From Flavobacteriaceae bacterium Ga0077528 (GTDB lineage Bacteria > Bacteroidota > Bacteroidia > Flavobacteriales > Flavobacteriaceae): a DNA stretch of 64,000 nt. Positions 25,087 to 34,670 of this stretch are shown here, one piece after another; position 1 is the first letter of the stretch; every line of letters starts with the position of its first letter. The stretch covers positions 62,001-126,000 of the forward strand of contig LNDX01000001.1 in the NCBI GenBank assembly GCA_001464475.1. The letters run 5' to 3'. A model generated the notes under the pieces. That model was given only the letters and a program-made list of their open reading frames with translations. It searched no databases and had not been told where the DNA came from. Both the position numbers and the translations under genes were made by a program.

Positions 25087-27892
25087 ATGAAACAAAAACT
25101 ATTATTTATAACAATTTTATTTGCAGCTTTTTCTTTTGCTCAGACCAAAAGCGTTATTAAAGGTAAAATTACCGACAAAGACATGAATAATGCACCTCTT
25201 GCATTTGCAAATGTTTCTGTCAAAGGTTCTTCAAATGGAGTAACCACTAATGAAAAAGGAGAATACTCCATATCGCTTCCTTCTGGAGAATATGTAGTGG
25301 TATTTAGCTTTATTGGTTACGAAACCATTGAAAAAATAATTGATTTAAAACCTAATCAAACAATTGAATTAAATGTAGCTTTAGGAAGTGGAGGTTATAA
25401 GTTAGACGATGTTGTTATTAAAAGTGTTAAGAAACGAAATACTGAAACAGCTATTCTAACAGAAATAAAAGAAGCAAAACAAATTGTAAGCGCCATTAGT
25501 GCTGAGCAAATGTCAAAAGGAACTGATGGAAATGCTGCTCAGGCTATTCAAAGAATTCCCGGAATAACTATAGTTGATGGAAAGTTTGTAATGATTAGAG
25601 GTTTGAGCGAACGTTACAACAATGTATTGATTAATGGTTCACTTGCTCCAAGTACAGAAATAGATAAAAGAACATTTTCTTTTGACCTAGTTCCTACAGG
25701 ACTTTTAGATAAAATGGTTATCTATAAAACTGGTTCTGCAGATAAGCCTGGTGATTTTTCTGGAGGTATTATTTCATTGAACACTATCGAAAACACATCA
25801 GATTTTACAAAATTTGATATTAGTTTTGGTTACAGATCAAAAAACAACATTTAATGATTATTTACAATCTGAAGGTTCTAATACAGATTTTGTTGGGATA
25901 GATAACTCTTTTAGACCATTACCTTCAAGTTTTCCAACTACAACACAATTAAATAATAGTGCAGCTACTTCACAACTTCGTGTTGACGCAGCTAGATCAT
26001 TACCAAATAATTTTGATACTAATTCAAGTAATGCATTTTTAGACAATAGCACGGGTTTTTCATTAGGCAGAAAAATAAACTTAGGAAATACAAAAATATT
26101 TAGTGTTAATGCCCTTAATTATTCAACTAGCTATCAGAACTTTTCTAGAAGCTTTAGAAGATACAACTTTTTGAATGCAGGAGAGACAAGACCTACAGAT
26201 TGGTTTATATTTAATGACATGAACTACCAACAAGAAGTTCGTATTACTGCATTGTCAAATTGGTCATTAAAAACTGCTAAATCAAAATTTACTTTCAAAA
26301 ATTTATTCAATCAAATTGGAGAAAATGAAACTACAATTCGTCAAGGAATCAATTTTAATCAACAGGCTAATAACACATTAAAAAATTACATGTATGCTTA
26401 TAAAAGCAGAAGTATATATATGGGGCAATTGAATGGTGATCATAATTTAAATTCTAATAATAATATTGATTGGGTTGTTGGCTATAATTATATCAGAGAA
26501 AACGAACCTGATTTAAGACGTTTCAGAACTTTTAAAGATGTTAACTCAACTTCAGACAATTATACTTTTCAAGATCCATCATCTTCTAATTTATTTTCTG
26601 GTAGATACTATGGAAACTTAAGAGAGTTTAGCGCTAACAATGGTGTTAACTATACTTATACTATCAATAGAGATTCAGAAACAGAAGAACGTTCTCCAAT
26701 AAAAATTAAAGCTGGTTATTTGGCAGATTACAAGTTTAGAATTTTTAAATCAAGATATGTGTCTTATGTTTTGAAAGATTATCTTACATCAGCAAGAAAA
26801 GACGAATTAAGAAACCTTCCTTTATCAACAATTTTCAGCAATGAAAATATCAATAATCAAAATGGATGGGTTTTAGAAGAAGGAACAAAACCAGATGATT
26901 CATACAAAGCAGACAATACTTTATTAAGTGGTTACATCAACACAGAATTACCTCTTGGAAGATTTGACATCAACATGGGTGTTCGTGTAGAAAACAATAC
27001 TCAAAAACTAAGAGCTTTTTCAAATGGAAATCCAGTAAATGTTGACAATCCTGTTACTTCTATTTTACCTTCTTTGAACATTGGATATAATATCAATGAA
27101 AAATCTTTAGTAAGAGTTGCCTATTCAAGAACGGTAAACAGACCTGAATTCAGAGAAATTGCACCTTTCCTATTTTATGATTTCGAATATGAAGTTTTAA
27201 AATTTGGAAATTCTGACTTAAAAGTTGCAACAATAGACAATATTGATTTTAGATACGAATGGTATCCAAGCAAAGGAGAAACTGTTTCACTTGGTGGTTT
27301 CTATAAAAAATTCACTAATCCAATTGAGCAAATTATTCAAAGAACTGCAGAAGATCCATCATTTAATTTTAAAAATGCTACAAGTGCAGTAAATTATGGT
27401 GCTGAATTGGAAATTAAAAAATCATTCAAAGATTTAACCAACATTCCAATTTTAAATAGACTTTCTATCAATATCAACGCTTCATATATATTTTCAGAGG
27501 TTGACCTAGGTTCTGCAGCACAATCACAAGATTCTAAAAGAGCTTTACAAGGACAATCACCATATATCATTAATGGTGCTCTAGGATATGAAGATGAGAA
27601 AGGTCTTGGAATTAATTTAATTTACAACCGATTTGGAAATCGAATTTTCTCTGTAGGTGATGACGCATTTAATACCTATTATGAAATTGAACGTAATCAG
27701 CTTGATGCAACTATTTCTAAAAAATTCAAAAAACTAAAAGTTAAACTTGGTTTACAAAACATACTAAACGATCCTTTCAAACTGATGGAGGATTCTAATA
27801 GAGATAACAAAATAAGCAAAGCTAATGACAATGTAATTTCTTCTTTCAAAAGAGGTTCTCTATATACTTTAGGTTTTTCTTACAACTTATAA
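25087..27892 (+). CDS. TonB-dependent outer-membrane receptor, broken by a one-base frame shift
   Basis: The reading frame from ATG 25087 encodes a signal peptide (ending SFAQ), a CarboxypepD_reg-like domain (about 22-105) and a plug domain (AIQRIPGITIVDGKFVMIRG). It then stops at 25854. The rest of the plug and the 22-strand barrel continue in another frame to 27892, ending in the typical aromatic terminus LYTLGFSYNL. Removing one A from the A6 run at 25839-25844 would join GYRSK to TTFNDYLQ, giving about 934 residues, the normal size for this family. The ligand is unknown. The downstream beta-helix lipoprotein gene (33-base gap) probably belongs to the same unit. Confidence 0.9.
25839..25844 (+). 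other. A6 homopolymer at the frame break of the TonB receptor
   Basis: Six A follow AGATC. With five, the two halves of the receptor are in one frame. It could be a sequencing or assembly error, a recent inactivating insertion, or a phase-variable tract. The shift needed is +1, so a classical -1 slippery site does not explain it. Confidence 0.8.
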
Positions 27893-27925
27893 TACTAAAA
27901 TTCAAAAACTGTAATACACAAAAAA

Positions 27926-29311
27926 ATGAAAAAAATAATCTTACTTTTATTACTATCTACTTTATTCACTTCGTGTTTAAAAGATGATTTATCCTTTGGT
28001 ACAGATGGAGATACAGAAAATTATGTAGTCCTTTCTGGAGATTTAAATACACAAACTCTTACCAAAGGTGTTCGCTATTTAATTAAAGGACAAGTTTTTG
28101 TTAAAGACACTAAAGTATTAACAATTCAACCTGGAACTGTTATATTTGGTGACAAAGCAACTAAGGGAACACTTATTATTGCTCCTGGAGGAAAAATCAT
28201 CGCAGACGGAACAGTAAACGAACCTATTGTATTCACTTCTTCACAAAAAGCAGAGTCAAGAGACCGTGGAGATTGGGGTGGATTAGTAATCTTAGGTAAA
28301 GCTAAAACAAATCAAACCAATCCAGCTATCGAAGGAATTAATCCTCCGGTAATATATGGTGGAGCGGATGATGCAGACAATTCTGGTATTTTAAAATATG
28401 TAAGAGTTGAATATGCTGGAATTGAGTTAACACCAAACAACGAAACAAATTCTATAACTCTAGGTGGAGTTGGAAGTGGAACACAAATGGAATACTGTCA
28501 AGTATCTTATGGAGGTGATGATGGTTTTGAATGGTTTGGAGGTACTGTTAATGCAAAACACTTAATTTCACTTGGTTTATGGGATGATGATTTTGATATT
28601 GATTTTGGTTTCACCGGAAAAATTCAATTTGCTCTTTCAGTTAGATATCCAACATTTGCAGATCAATCTGGTTCAAATATTATTGAAACTGATAATGGAC
28701 CAAATGATAATGTTACAACATTACTTACAGAAGGTGTTATTTCTAACTTAACTGGAATTGGTCCAAAGTTAACTAATGCTCAAGCTACCAATGCAAACTA
28801 TCAACATGCTATTGATATGAGAAGAAGAACTGCATTGACTATTGCAAACTCAGTATTTGTTGGTATGCCGAGAGGTATTAGAATGAATCAACAATCTGTT
28901 TACGATAATTATAATAACGGAACAGGATTTCTTTTAAACAATGTAATGTCTGCCCCATCAACTACGTTTTCTGTTGGAACAGGTATGGCTGCTACTGCAA
29001 CCAATGTACAAAATCTTTGGAATGCAAATAATACAACTGTTGCAGGAACCGATTTCGAAACTCCAACAACAGGAATTTATAATACACTTGGATTGAATCT
29101 AAATGCTTTTTACGGAAATAATACTCAAAACTTTTATAGTTCAAACCCAACTTATCAAGTAACTAGCGGAACTTTAAGCACAGGTGCTTCATTCACAAAT
29201 GCAAAACTTAACAATATGTTTTTTACCACTACAACTTATAGAGGTGCATTTGGAGCAACAGACTGGACAGCAACTTGGGCAGAATTTATTCCGAATTTAA
29301 AAGCTTACTAA
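27926..29311 (+). CDS. Beta-helix surface lipoprotein next to TonB receptor
   Basis: A lipoprotein signal ends in LFTSC (Cys17). The 461-residue chain is rich in Gly, Asn and Thr, with features of a right-handed parallel beta-helix: ILTIQPGTVIFGD-like turns, GDWGGLVILGKAK, GGDDGFEWFGG and WDDDFDIDFGF. The acidic DDDFDID stretch may bind calcium. Relatives in Bacteroidota are often mislabelled as multidrug transporters, but nothing here looks like a transporter. By position it may act as the surface partner of the TonB receptor, in the way SusD partners SusC, though it is not a SusD homologue. Confidence 0.82.
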   Translation: MKKIILLLLLSTLFTSCLKDDLSFGTDGDTENYVVLSGDLNTQTLTKGVRYLIKGQVFVKDTKVLTIQPGTVIFGDKATKGTLIIAPGGKIIADGTVNEPIVFTSSQKAESRDRGDWGGLVILGKAKTNQTNPAIEGINPPVIYGGADDADNSGILKYVRVEYAGIELTPNNETNSITLGGVGSGTQMEYCQVSYGGDDGFEWFGGTVNAKHLISLGLWDDDFDIDFGFTGKIQFALSVRYPTFADQSGSNIIETDNGPNDNVTTLLTEGVISNLTGIGPKLTNAQATNANYQHAIDMRRRTALTIANSVFVGMPRGIRMNQQSVYDNYNNGTGFLLNNVMSAPSTTFSVGTGMAATATNVQNLWNANNTTVAGTDFETPTTGIYNTLGLNLNAFYGNNTQNFYSSNPTYQVTSGTLSTGASFTNAKLNNMFFTTTTYRGAFGATDWTATWAEFIPNLKAY

Positions 29312-29382
29312 ATTTTTTAAAAATAGGTATATTTGATGAGTTTAATCGTAGTGATTAAACTCATCACTTTTATTATAGAACT

Positions 29383-29934
29383 ATGAAGTACTTATTATTT
29401 TTATCTTTATTTATTTGTTTCTCTTGTTCAAAACCGAAAGATACCATTCCTCAAAACCATCTTTCGTCTGAAAAAATAGAAGATTTTAAATATAAAATAA
29501 GTCGTTATATTGAAAAATTACCTCGATTAGCAACAGAGAAAAACAAATTTAACTCACAATTTGACACAACCTATAAGCTGAGTGCAAAGAATAGTGAATT
29601 AATGCACTATTACATTGATGAAGACAATTACATCTATTTTGCCATTAGCAAAATTGCCCCAAGTATAAAGTTAAAAAAAACAACCACTGTAGGAAAATTA
29701 AAATTTGACAAAAATGATTCAATAGTATTCTATCAAGAAGCTTTTAGAACATGGAAAATGGAACCAAAAGAATTAGAAGAAAAAACAAAATTGCTTTTTG
29801 ATAAATATTTGAACAACGAAGATTTGTCCGACTATTATACTGTAAATTCCAATCCTGAATTTTATATTGAATTTCCTGATGAGATGACAAAATTTGACAC
29901 TATCAGCAGAACTTGGAAAGTTAATACTAAATAA
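29383..29934 (+). CDS. Hypothetical lipoprotein
   Basis: The 183-residue protein has a lipoprotein signal (CFSC, Cys15) and a charged, Lys/Glu-rich mature part with no motif I recognise. It lies 72 bases after the beta-helix lipoprotein, in the same direction, and ends at a strong terminator. It may be the last gene of the TonB receptor unit. That grouping is by position only. Confidence 0.75.
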   Translation: MKYLLFLSLFICFSCSKPKDTIPQNHLSSEKIEDFKYKISRYIEKLPRLATEKNKFNSQFDTTYKLSAKNSELMHYYIDEDNYIYFAISKIAPSIKLKKTTTVGKLKFDKNDSIVFYQEAFRTWKMEPKELEEKTKLLFDKYLNNEDLSDYYTVNSNPEFYIEFPDEMTKFDTISRTWKVNTK

Positions 29935-29972
29935 AAAAGGCTGACTATATCAAATTATAGTCAGCCTTTTTT
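29935..29972. terminator. Strong bidirectional terminator
   Basis: The perfect stem AGGCTGACTATA / TATAGTCAGCCT has six A on one side and six T on the other. It serves both the plus-strand lipoprotein gene and the convergent minus-strand MORN-repeat gene. Confidence 0.92.
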
Positions 29973-29987
29973 AAATAAATTTCAGAA

Positions 29988-30338
29988 TTAATCTTTATCT
30001 GCAATTGCGTTTTGATTGAATTTTTTTACATCAACAATACGATTGTCAACAAAACTTACTTCACTTACGCAAACGCTATTTGAATAATACATCCATTTAC
30101 CTGTTTTTAAACCATTAGTATATTCTGCTGTAGCTTTTAGATTTCCATTTTCATCATAAGAAGTCCATTTTCCATCTAACTTTCCGTCTTTAAAATATCC
30201 TACTTGTTGTACAGCACCATTTTCATAATGATAAGTAGCTTTAACCAATCCATTTTCTGCTTCTAAAATTGGCTCAATTGCTTGACCAAATGATAAACCA
30301 GAAATCAAAATTACAAGAGTTAAAATAAGCTTTTTCAT
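29988..30338 (-). CDS. Secreted MORN-repeat (YwqK-like) protein
   Basis: The 116-residue protein starts with a Sec signal peptide (ending SFGQ). It then carries three MORN_2-type repeats: YHYENGAVQQVGYFKDGKLDG, WTSYDENGNLKATAEYTNGLK and TGKWMYYSN. Members are often auto-named toxin-antitoxin YwqK antitoxins, but a signal peptide argues for an exported structural role here. Function is unknown. It has no partner gene. Confidence 0.85.
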   Translation of the reverse strand: MKKLILTLVILISGLSFGQAIEPILEAENGLVKATYHYENGAVQQVGYFKDGKLDGKWTSYDENGNLKATAEYTNGLKTGKWMYYSNSVCVSEVSFVDNRIVDVKKFNQNAIADKD

Positions 30339-30507
30339 AGTATCTGGGTTTTTGAATTAATAATTAGATAACAAATATATAACTATTTTTACAATAACCA
30401 AACTTTTTCTTAACAATTTGGTAACATTAGGAAAATTGGCAAAAACTTTAAATTTCATTTTGCGTATCCTGTTTCGAAGAATTAACAAAAAAATTATTAG
30501 TCCATAC

Positions 30508-30579
30508 TTTGTCATTTCGACGAAGGAGAAATCTCACTAGTTTATTTATATGTGATTTCTCCTTCGTCGAAATGACAAA
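30508..30579. repeat. Large palindromic intergenic element (26-bp perfect arms)
   Basis: The arm at 30508-30533 (contains GTCATTTCGACGAAGGAG) pairs exactly with 30554-30579 around a 20-base loop. It stands in the 406-base gene-free stretch 30339-30744 and has the look of a REP/BIME-like dispersed element. Left of it (30339-30507) I see only AT-rich sequence holding the MORN gene's promoter region. Right of it lies the upstream region of the small T9SS gene. Confidence 0.88.
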
Positions 30580-30744
30580 CTAAAATTATATTTCTTAAAT
30601 AAAAAATTAATTTATTTATTCTCTGTGCGTTCATACTGTAACTAAATAACTTTTAAACAATCAATATAAAATTTGTTAAAATTGTGGTTTTTGGCATTGT
30701 ATTTGAAAACTTATTTATATATTTGCTTTAACCAAGTTGAACTC

Positions 30745-31080
30745 ATGACAAAAAACTACTTTTATATTATTCTTTTTTTCCTGATGCTAAGCACTACAAG
30801 TGTGATGGCACAAGATGGAAAACCAGCATCAAAAGTGCAAGAGAACACTATTGAAGGTCTGAGTTTTTACCCAAATCCTGCAACTGGTGGAAAGATTTAC
30901 ATATCTACTAAATCTAATGAAGATAAGCAAATCACCATCTTTGATGTTCTTGGAAAAAAAGTAATTCAAACTACTCTTTCTTCTAGAGAACTTAACATTT
31001 CTTCGCTTTCACCAGGAATTTATCTTATTAAGATAGAAGAAGGTGACGCAAGCGCTACTAGAAAATTAATTGTCAGATAG
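30745..31080 (+). CDS. Minimal T9SS type A sorting-domain protein
   Basis: This 111-residue protein has a signal peptide (MTKNYFYIILFFLMLSTTSV... cleavage after MAQ) and a short linker of about 20 residues. A type A T9SS C-terminal domain follows, with FYPNPATGGKIYI, ITIFDVLGKKV and LSPGIYLIKIEEG ending KLIVR. There is practically no cargo domain. Normally this tail sends a large protein across the outer membrane and is removed by PorU. I start at ATG 30745, since upstream codons do not extend the signal peptide sensibly. Confidence 0.85.
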   Translation: MTKNYFYIILFFLMLSTTSVMAQDGKPASKVQENTIEGLSFYPNPATGGKIYISTKSNEDKQITIFDVLGKKVIQTTLSSRELNISSLSPGIYLIKIEEGDASATRKLIVR

Positions 31081-31143
31081 TTAAATAACTCTATTGTTAA
31101 CTATTTTTTTACTTTGATTATTTTTATTTAAAAAAATAGTCTT

Positions 31144-31151
31144 TATCTTTG
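31144..31151 (+). promoter_or_regulatory. -7 promoter box of the lamin-tail gene
   Basis: TATCTTTG fits TAnnTTTG and sits 24 bases before the ATG at 31176. A TTTG at 31113-31116 is a possible but distant -33 element. Confidence 0.5.
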
Positions 31152-31175
31152 TATCCTAAAATTATATTTAAAATT

Positions 31176-32093
31176 ATGAAAAAACTTTACACATTATTAG
31201 CAATCATTTTGATTTCTTCATTTTCACAAGCGCAAGTTGTTATTAGTCAGGCTTATGGAGGTGGTGGAAATGGTGGAGCAACATATTCTAATGACTTTAT
31301 AGAATTATTCAATAGAGGAACAGTAGCTCAAAACTTAGCAGGTTGGTCAGTACAATATGCTTCAGCAAACGGAACTACATGGACTAGAACTGAATTACCA
31401 AATTATAATCTTCAACCAGGACAATATTATTTAATACAACAAGCAGCTGGTGCAACACCTGTGTTAGCTTTACCAACCCCAGATTTAGACGCTACTACTT
31501 GTAATTGTACTTATCAAACACCTTCAACTGGAAACCCAACCGGTTTAATAGCTACTGGTATAGCTATGAGTGGAAGTAATGGTAAAGTCATTTTAGTTAA
31601 CAATATAATTCTTGAATCAACTGCAAATCCGACAGGAAGCCAAATAATTGACAAAGTTGCTTATGGAGCAACATCAACATCTGGTTTTGAAGGAACTGGG
31701 CCAACCGGTACAGCGTTAACAAGTTCAACATCTGTGCAAAGAAATAACGCAGGTTGTACCGATACAGATAATAACGCAACTGACTTTACTACTGCAACTC
31801 CTGCGCCAAGAAACACAGCTACTGCAATAAACACTTGTAGCTTAGCAAATAACAAAAACGCTATCGCTGGTTTATCAGTTTTCCCAAATCCAGTGAAAAA
31901 TGGTATTTTCTACATCAACACTGATGCTAATGCTGAAAGAACAGTTACTGTTTTTGACGTATTAGGAAAACAAGTTTTAAATACTACAACTTCTGAATCT
32001 GCAATCAATGTAAGCAACCTAACTTCTGGTGTATACATGGTTCAAATTTCTGAAGAAGGAAATACAGCTACTAAAAAATTAGTTATCGAATAA
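31176..32093 (+). CDS. Lamin-tail-domain protein with T9SS type A sorting signal
   Basis: The signal peptide ends in SQAQ. A lamin tail domain (about 20-150) shows VVISQAYGGGGN, DFIELFNRGT and LAGWSVQYASANG. A Thr/Asn/Ala-rich linker leads to a C-terminal T9SS type A domain (LSVFPNPVKNGIFYI, VTVFDVLGKQV, LTSGVYMVQIS, ending KLVIE). It is therefore exported and released or attached at the cell surface. LTD domains often accompany nucleases or phosphatases, but no catalytic domain is present here. Its sorting tail closely resembles that of the preceding gene. Confidence 0.9.
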   Translation: MKKLYTLLAIILISSFSQAQVVISQAYGGGGNGGATYSNDFIELFNRGTVAQNLAGWSVQYASANGTTWTRTELPNYNLQPGQYYLIQQAAGATPVLALPTPDLDATTCNCTYQTPSTGNPTGLIATGIAMSGSNGKVILVNNIILESTANPTGSQIIDKVAYGATSTSGFEGTGPTGTALTSSTSVQRNNAGCTDTDNNATDFTTATPAPRNTATAINTCSLANNKNAIAGLSVFPNPVKNGIFYINTDANAERTVTVFDVLGKQVLNTTTSESAINVSNLTSGVYMVQISEEGNTATKKLVIE

Positions 32094-32098
32094 TTTAG

Positions 32099-32150
32099 TT
32101 CCTGACCCGAGCTTGCGAACAGACGAAGTAAACAAGTTCAGGATGACAAA
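32099..32150 (+). repeat. Intergenic CCTGA...TCAGGATGACA element
   Basis: The sequence between the lamin-tail gene and its terminator begins TTCCTGACCCGAG and ends AAGTTCAGGATGACAAA. It resembles degenerate copies of dispersed palindromic elements that contain GTTCAGGATGAC. Only this copy is visible in the window. Confidence 0.45.
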
Positions 32151-32154
32151 AATG

Positions 32155-32184
32155 AAAAGCTCCAATTTATGTTGGAGCTTTTTT
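32155..32184 (+). terminator. Rho-independent terminator after the lamin-tail gene
   Basis: The hairpin AAAGCTCCAA / TTGGAGCTTT with a 6-base loop is followed by a T-run. Confidence 0.85.
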
Positions 32185-32258
32185 ATTTTCATTACTTTTG
32201 TAATGCTCTGTCCCGAAACTTCGGAATGTTTCAGAATTAAATAAAAAGCATCTTAACT

Positions 32259-33239
32259 TTGATTTCATCTCAAGATATATTCACCATTCAAAACCAAAAG
32301 CAGTTTGAAAAAATAGCTTTAAAGGTTTTTCGTTTTCAATACGACAACAACCAAGTGTATCGCGAATTCTGTGAGTTATTGAAAGTTGAAAAAGGAAGCG
32401 TAAAATCATTGCAACAAATTCCGTTTTTACCCATTCAGTTTTTTAAAAGTCATGATGTTTTATCTTCAAATGAAGCCATTCAAGAGACTTTCACAAGCAG
32501 TGGAACCACCGGAATGATTACAAGTAAACACCTCATAACCGATGTAACTTTGTATGAAGAAAGTTACCGCAATGCTTTTTCAGAATTTTATGGCAACATA
32601 GAAGATTATGCAGTTTTAGCTTTACTTCCATCCTATCTTGAGCGTTCTGGCTCTTCTTTAATCTATATGGTAAAAGACTTGATAGCACTTTCAAATAATG
32701 AAAATAGCGGTTTTTATCTACACAATTACGACGAGCTAATTTCAAAATTAATTGAACTTGATGAATCAGGACAAAACGTACTTTTAATTGGTGTAACTTA
32801 TGCTTTATTGGATTTAATTGAACAACGAAAATTTCAATTAAAAAACACCGTCATCATGGAAACTGGAGGAATGAAAGGCAAACGCAAAGAAATCATCCGT
32901 GAAGAATTGCATGAAATTCTTTGTAATGGCTTTGGAGTTTCCAGCATTCATTCAGAATACGGCATGACCGAATTATTATCGCAAGCCTATTCATTAGGCA
33001 ACGGAATTTTTGAATGTCCAAATTGGATGACAGTCTTAATTCGAGATACCGAAGATGCTTTGTCTTATGTAGAAAGCGGTAAAACAGGAGGAATAAACGT
33101 AATTGATTTAGCCAATATCAATTCGTGTTCTTTCATTGCAACTCAAGATTTAGGAAAAAAATATCCCAACAATTCGTTTGAAGTATTGGGACGTTTTGAT
33201 AATTCTGATATTAGAGGTTGTAATTTAATGGTGTTGTAA
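32259..33239 (+). CDS. LuxE-like acyl-protein synthetase / acyltransferase
   Basis: The 326-residue protein has the adenylate-forming motif TFTSSGTTGMITSKHL near 77-92, LLPSYLERSGSSLIYMV, and a C-terminal HSEYGMTELLSQAYS near 230-245. These are typical of the LuxE/acyl-protein synthetase group related to phenylacetate-CoA ligases. In Bacteroidota the genes lie outside lux operons and their acyl substrate is unknown. The start is taken as TTG 32259, which gives the N-terminus ISSQDIFTIQNQKQFEK. It converges with tyrS, 5 bases between stops. Confidence 0.85.
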   Translation: MISSQDIFTIQNQKQFEKIALKVFRFQYDNNQVYREFCELLKVEKGSVKSLQQIPFLPIQFFKSHDVLSSNEAIQETFTSSGTTGMITSKHLITDVTLYEESYRNAFSEFYGNIEDYAVLALLPSYLERSGSSLIYMVKDLIALSNNENSGFYLHNYDELISKLIELDESGQNVLLIGVTYALLDLIEQRKFQLKNTVIMETGGMKGKRKEIIREELHEILCNGFGVSSIHSEYGMTELLSQAYSLGNGIFECPNWMTVLIRDTEDALSYVESGKTGGINVIDLANINSCSFIATQDLGKKYPNNSFEVLGRFDNSDIRGCNLMVL

Positions 33240-33244
33240 TTTTA

Positions 33245-34540
33245 TTAAACCACTTTTATCAAATAATAATTTTTCTTTCCTTTTTGAAGCACTAAAAATT
33301 TATCTTTTACCAAATCTTTTTCGGTAATGATATAATCTTCAGCTACTTTTTCTTTGTTTAAAGAAACAGCATTCTGTTTCAATTCACGTCTCGCATCACT
33401 ATTGGAAGCTAAGAAACCTGTTTTTGCAGCAAGTGCAGCAATCATATCCAATCCGTCAATGATATCTTCTTTTGCAATTTCGGCATTTGGAACACCATCA
33501 AAAACCTCTACAAAAGTAGCATCATCCAATTGGGCTAAATCGTCCATTGTTGGGCTAAAAAAAGCATTCGAAGCAAAAATCGCTCTTTCCAACTCTTCTT
33601 TTCCGTGAACAAAAGTAGTTACTTCTTCTGCTAAACGTTTTTGTAAAACACGTAAATGTGGTGCTTCATGATGTTCCGCGATTAAAGTATCTACTGTGTT
33701 TTTATCTAAAAATGTGAAAATCTTAATATATTTTTCAGCGTCAACGTCGGTTGTATTCAGCCAAAATTGGTAAAATTTATAAACCGATGTTTTATCGGCT
33801 GTCAACCAAACATTTCCACCTTCTGATTTACCAAATTTAGAACCATCAGCTTTGGTAATTAATGGACAAGTCATTGCATATGCTTTGGCACCTTCTCCGT
33901 TCATTCTTCTCACTAATTCTGTTCCTGTAGTAATATTACCCCATTGGTCAGAACCACCCATTTGCAACAAACAATTATGTGATTTGTACAAATGATGAAA
34001 ATCGTAACCTTGAATTAATTGGTAAGTAAACTCTGTAAAACTCATTCCTTCGCCAGTTTCTCCACTCAAACGCTTTTTTACAGAATCTTTTGCCATCATA
34101 TAATTTACAGTGATTCGTTTTCCGACGTCACGAGCAAAATTGATAAACGAAAAGTCTTTCATCCAATCGTAGTTGTTTACTAAAATTGGAGCATTAGCTG
34201 CAGTTGAATTAAAATCTAAAAAACGAGATAAAACACCTTTTATTCCAGCAACATTTTTTTCTAAAGTAGCTTCATCAAGTAAATTTCTCTCATCAGATTT
34301 TCCTGAAGGATCACCAATCATTCCAGTAGCACCTCCAACAAGAGCAATAGGTTTGTGTCCGAATTTTTCTAAATGAACCAATAAAATAATTGGCACCAAA
34401 CTTCCAATATGCAACGAATCACTTGTTGGATCAAATCCAATATAGGTCGTTGTCATTTCTTTTAAAAGTTGTTCTTCTGTGCCTGGCATAATATCGTGCA
34501 CCAATCCGCGCCATTGTAATTCTTCTACTAAATTCCTCAT
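33245..34540 (-). CDS. tyrS: Tyrosyl-tRNA synthetase
   Basis: The 431-residue class I enzyme has the HIGH-type motif in [18 protein letters not shown] and the KMSKS-type loop [12 protein letters not shown]. The tyrosine-site residues lie in [13 protein letters not shown] and [11 protein letters not shown], and a C-terminal S4 RNA-binding domain is near 360-431. ATG 34540 gives the conserved [16 protein letters not shown]; codons upstream to 34561 lie over the promoter. It charges tRNA-Tyr. Confidence 0.97.
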   Translation of the reverse strand: MRNLVEELQWRGLVHDIMPGTEEQLLKEMTTTYIGFDPTSDSLHIGSLVPIILLVHLEKFGHKPIALVGGATGMIGDPSGKSDERNLLDEATLEKNVAGIKGVLSRFLDFNSTAANAPILVNNYDWMKDFSFINFARDVGKRITVNYMMAKDSVKKRLSGETGEGMSFTEFTYQLIQGYDFHHLYKSHNCLLQMGGSDQWGNITTGTELVRRMNGEGAKAYAMTCPLITKADGSKFGKSEGGNVWLTADKTSVYKFYQFWLNTTDVDAEKYIKIFTFLDKNTVDTLIAEHHEAPHLRVLQKRLAEEVTTFVHGKEELERAIFASNAFFSPTMDDLAQLDDATFVEVFDGVPNAEIAKEDIIDGLDMIAALAAKTGFLASNSDARRELKQNAVSLNKEKVAEDYIITEKDLVKDKFLVLQKGKKNYYLIKVV

Positions 34541-34558
34541 TTTATTCGATAATTTGCG

Positions 34559-34566
34559 CAAATATA
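34559..34566 (-). promoter_or_regulatory. -7 promoter box of tyrS
   Basis: On the minus strand this reads TATATTTG, matching TAnnTTTG, about 19 bases before the chosen tyrS ATG. This also argues against the longer reading frame from 34561. Confidence 0.55.
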
Positions 34567-34573
34567 GTTCTAA

Positions 34574-34607
34574 GATTTCAGATTTCAGATTTCAGATTTC
34601 AGATTTT
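34574..34607. repeat. Tandem heptamer repeat GATTTCA (four copies plus part)
   Basis: Exact 7-base units lie at 34574, 34581, 34588 and 34595, then GATTTT. A second period-8 repeat (ACTTTGTG, two copies plus a variant) follows at 34626-34649, in the same tyrS/epimerase spacer. Confidence 0.9.
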
Positions 34608-34670
34608 CATAATTTGATTTAAAAAACTTTGTGACTTTGTGACTTCGTGGCAAAAACCTATCTTTACAAA

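Noticed and set aside
25814..25854. Programmed -1 frameshift in the TonB receptor
   Set aside because: Joining the frames needs a +1 shift (one A fewer); no slippery heptamer or downstream structure for -1 is seen.
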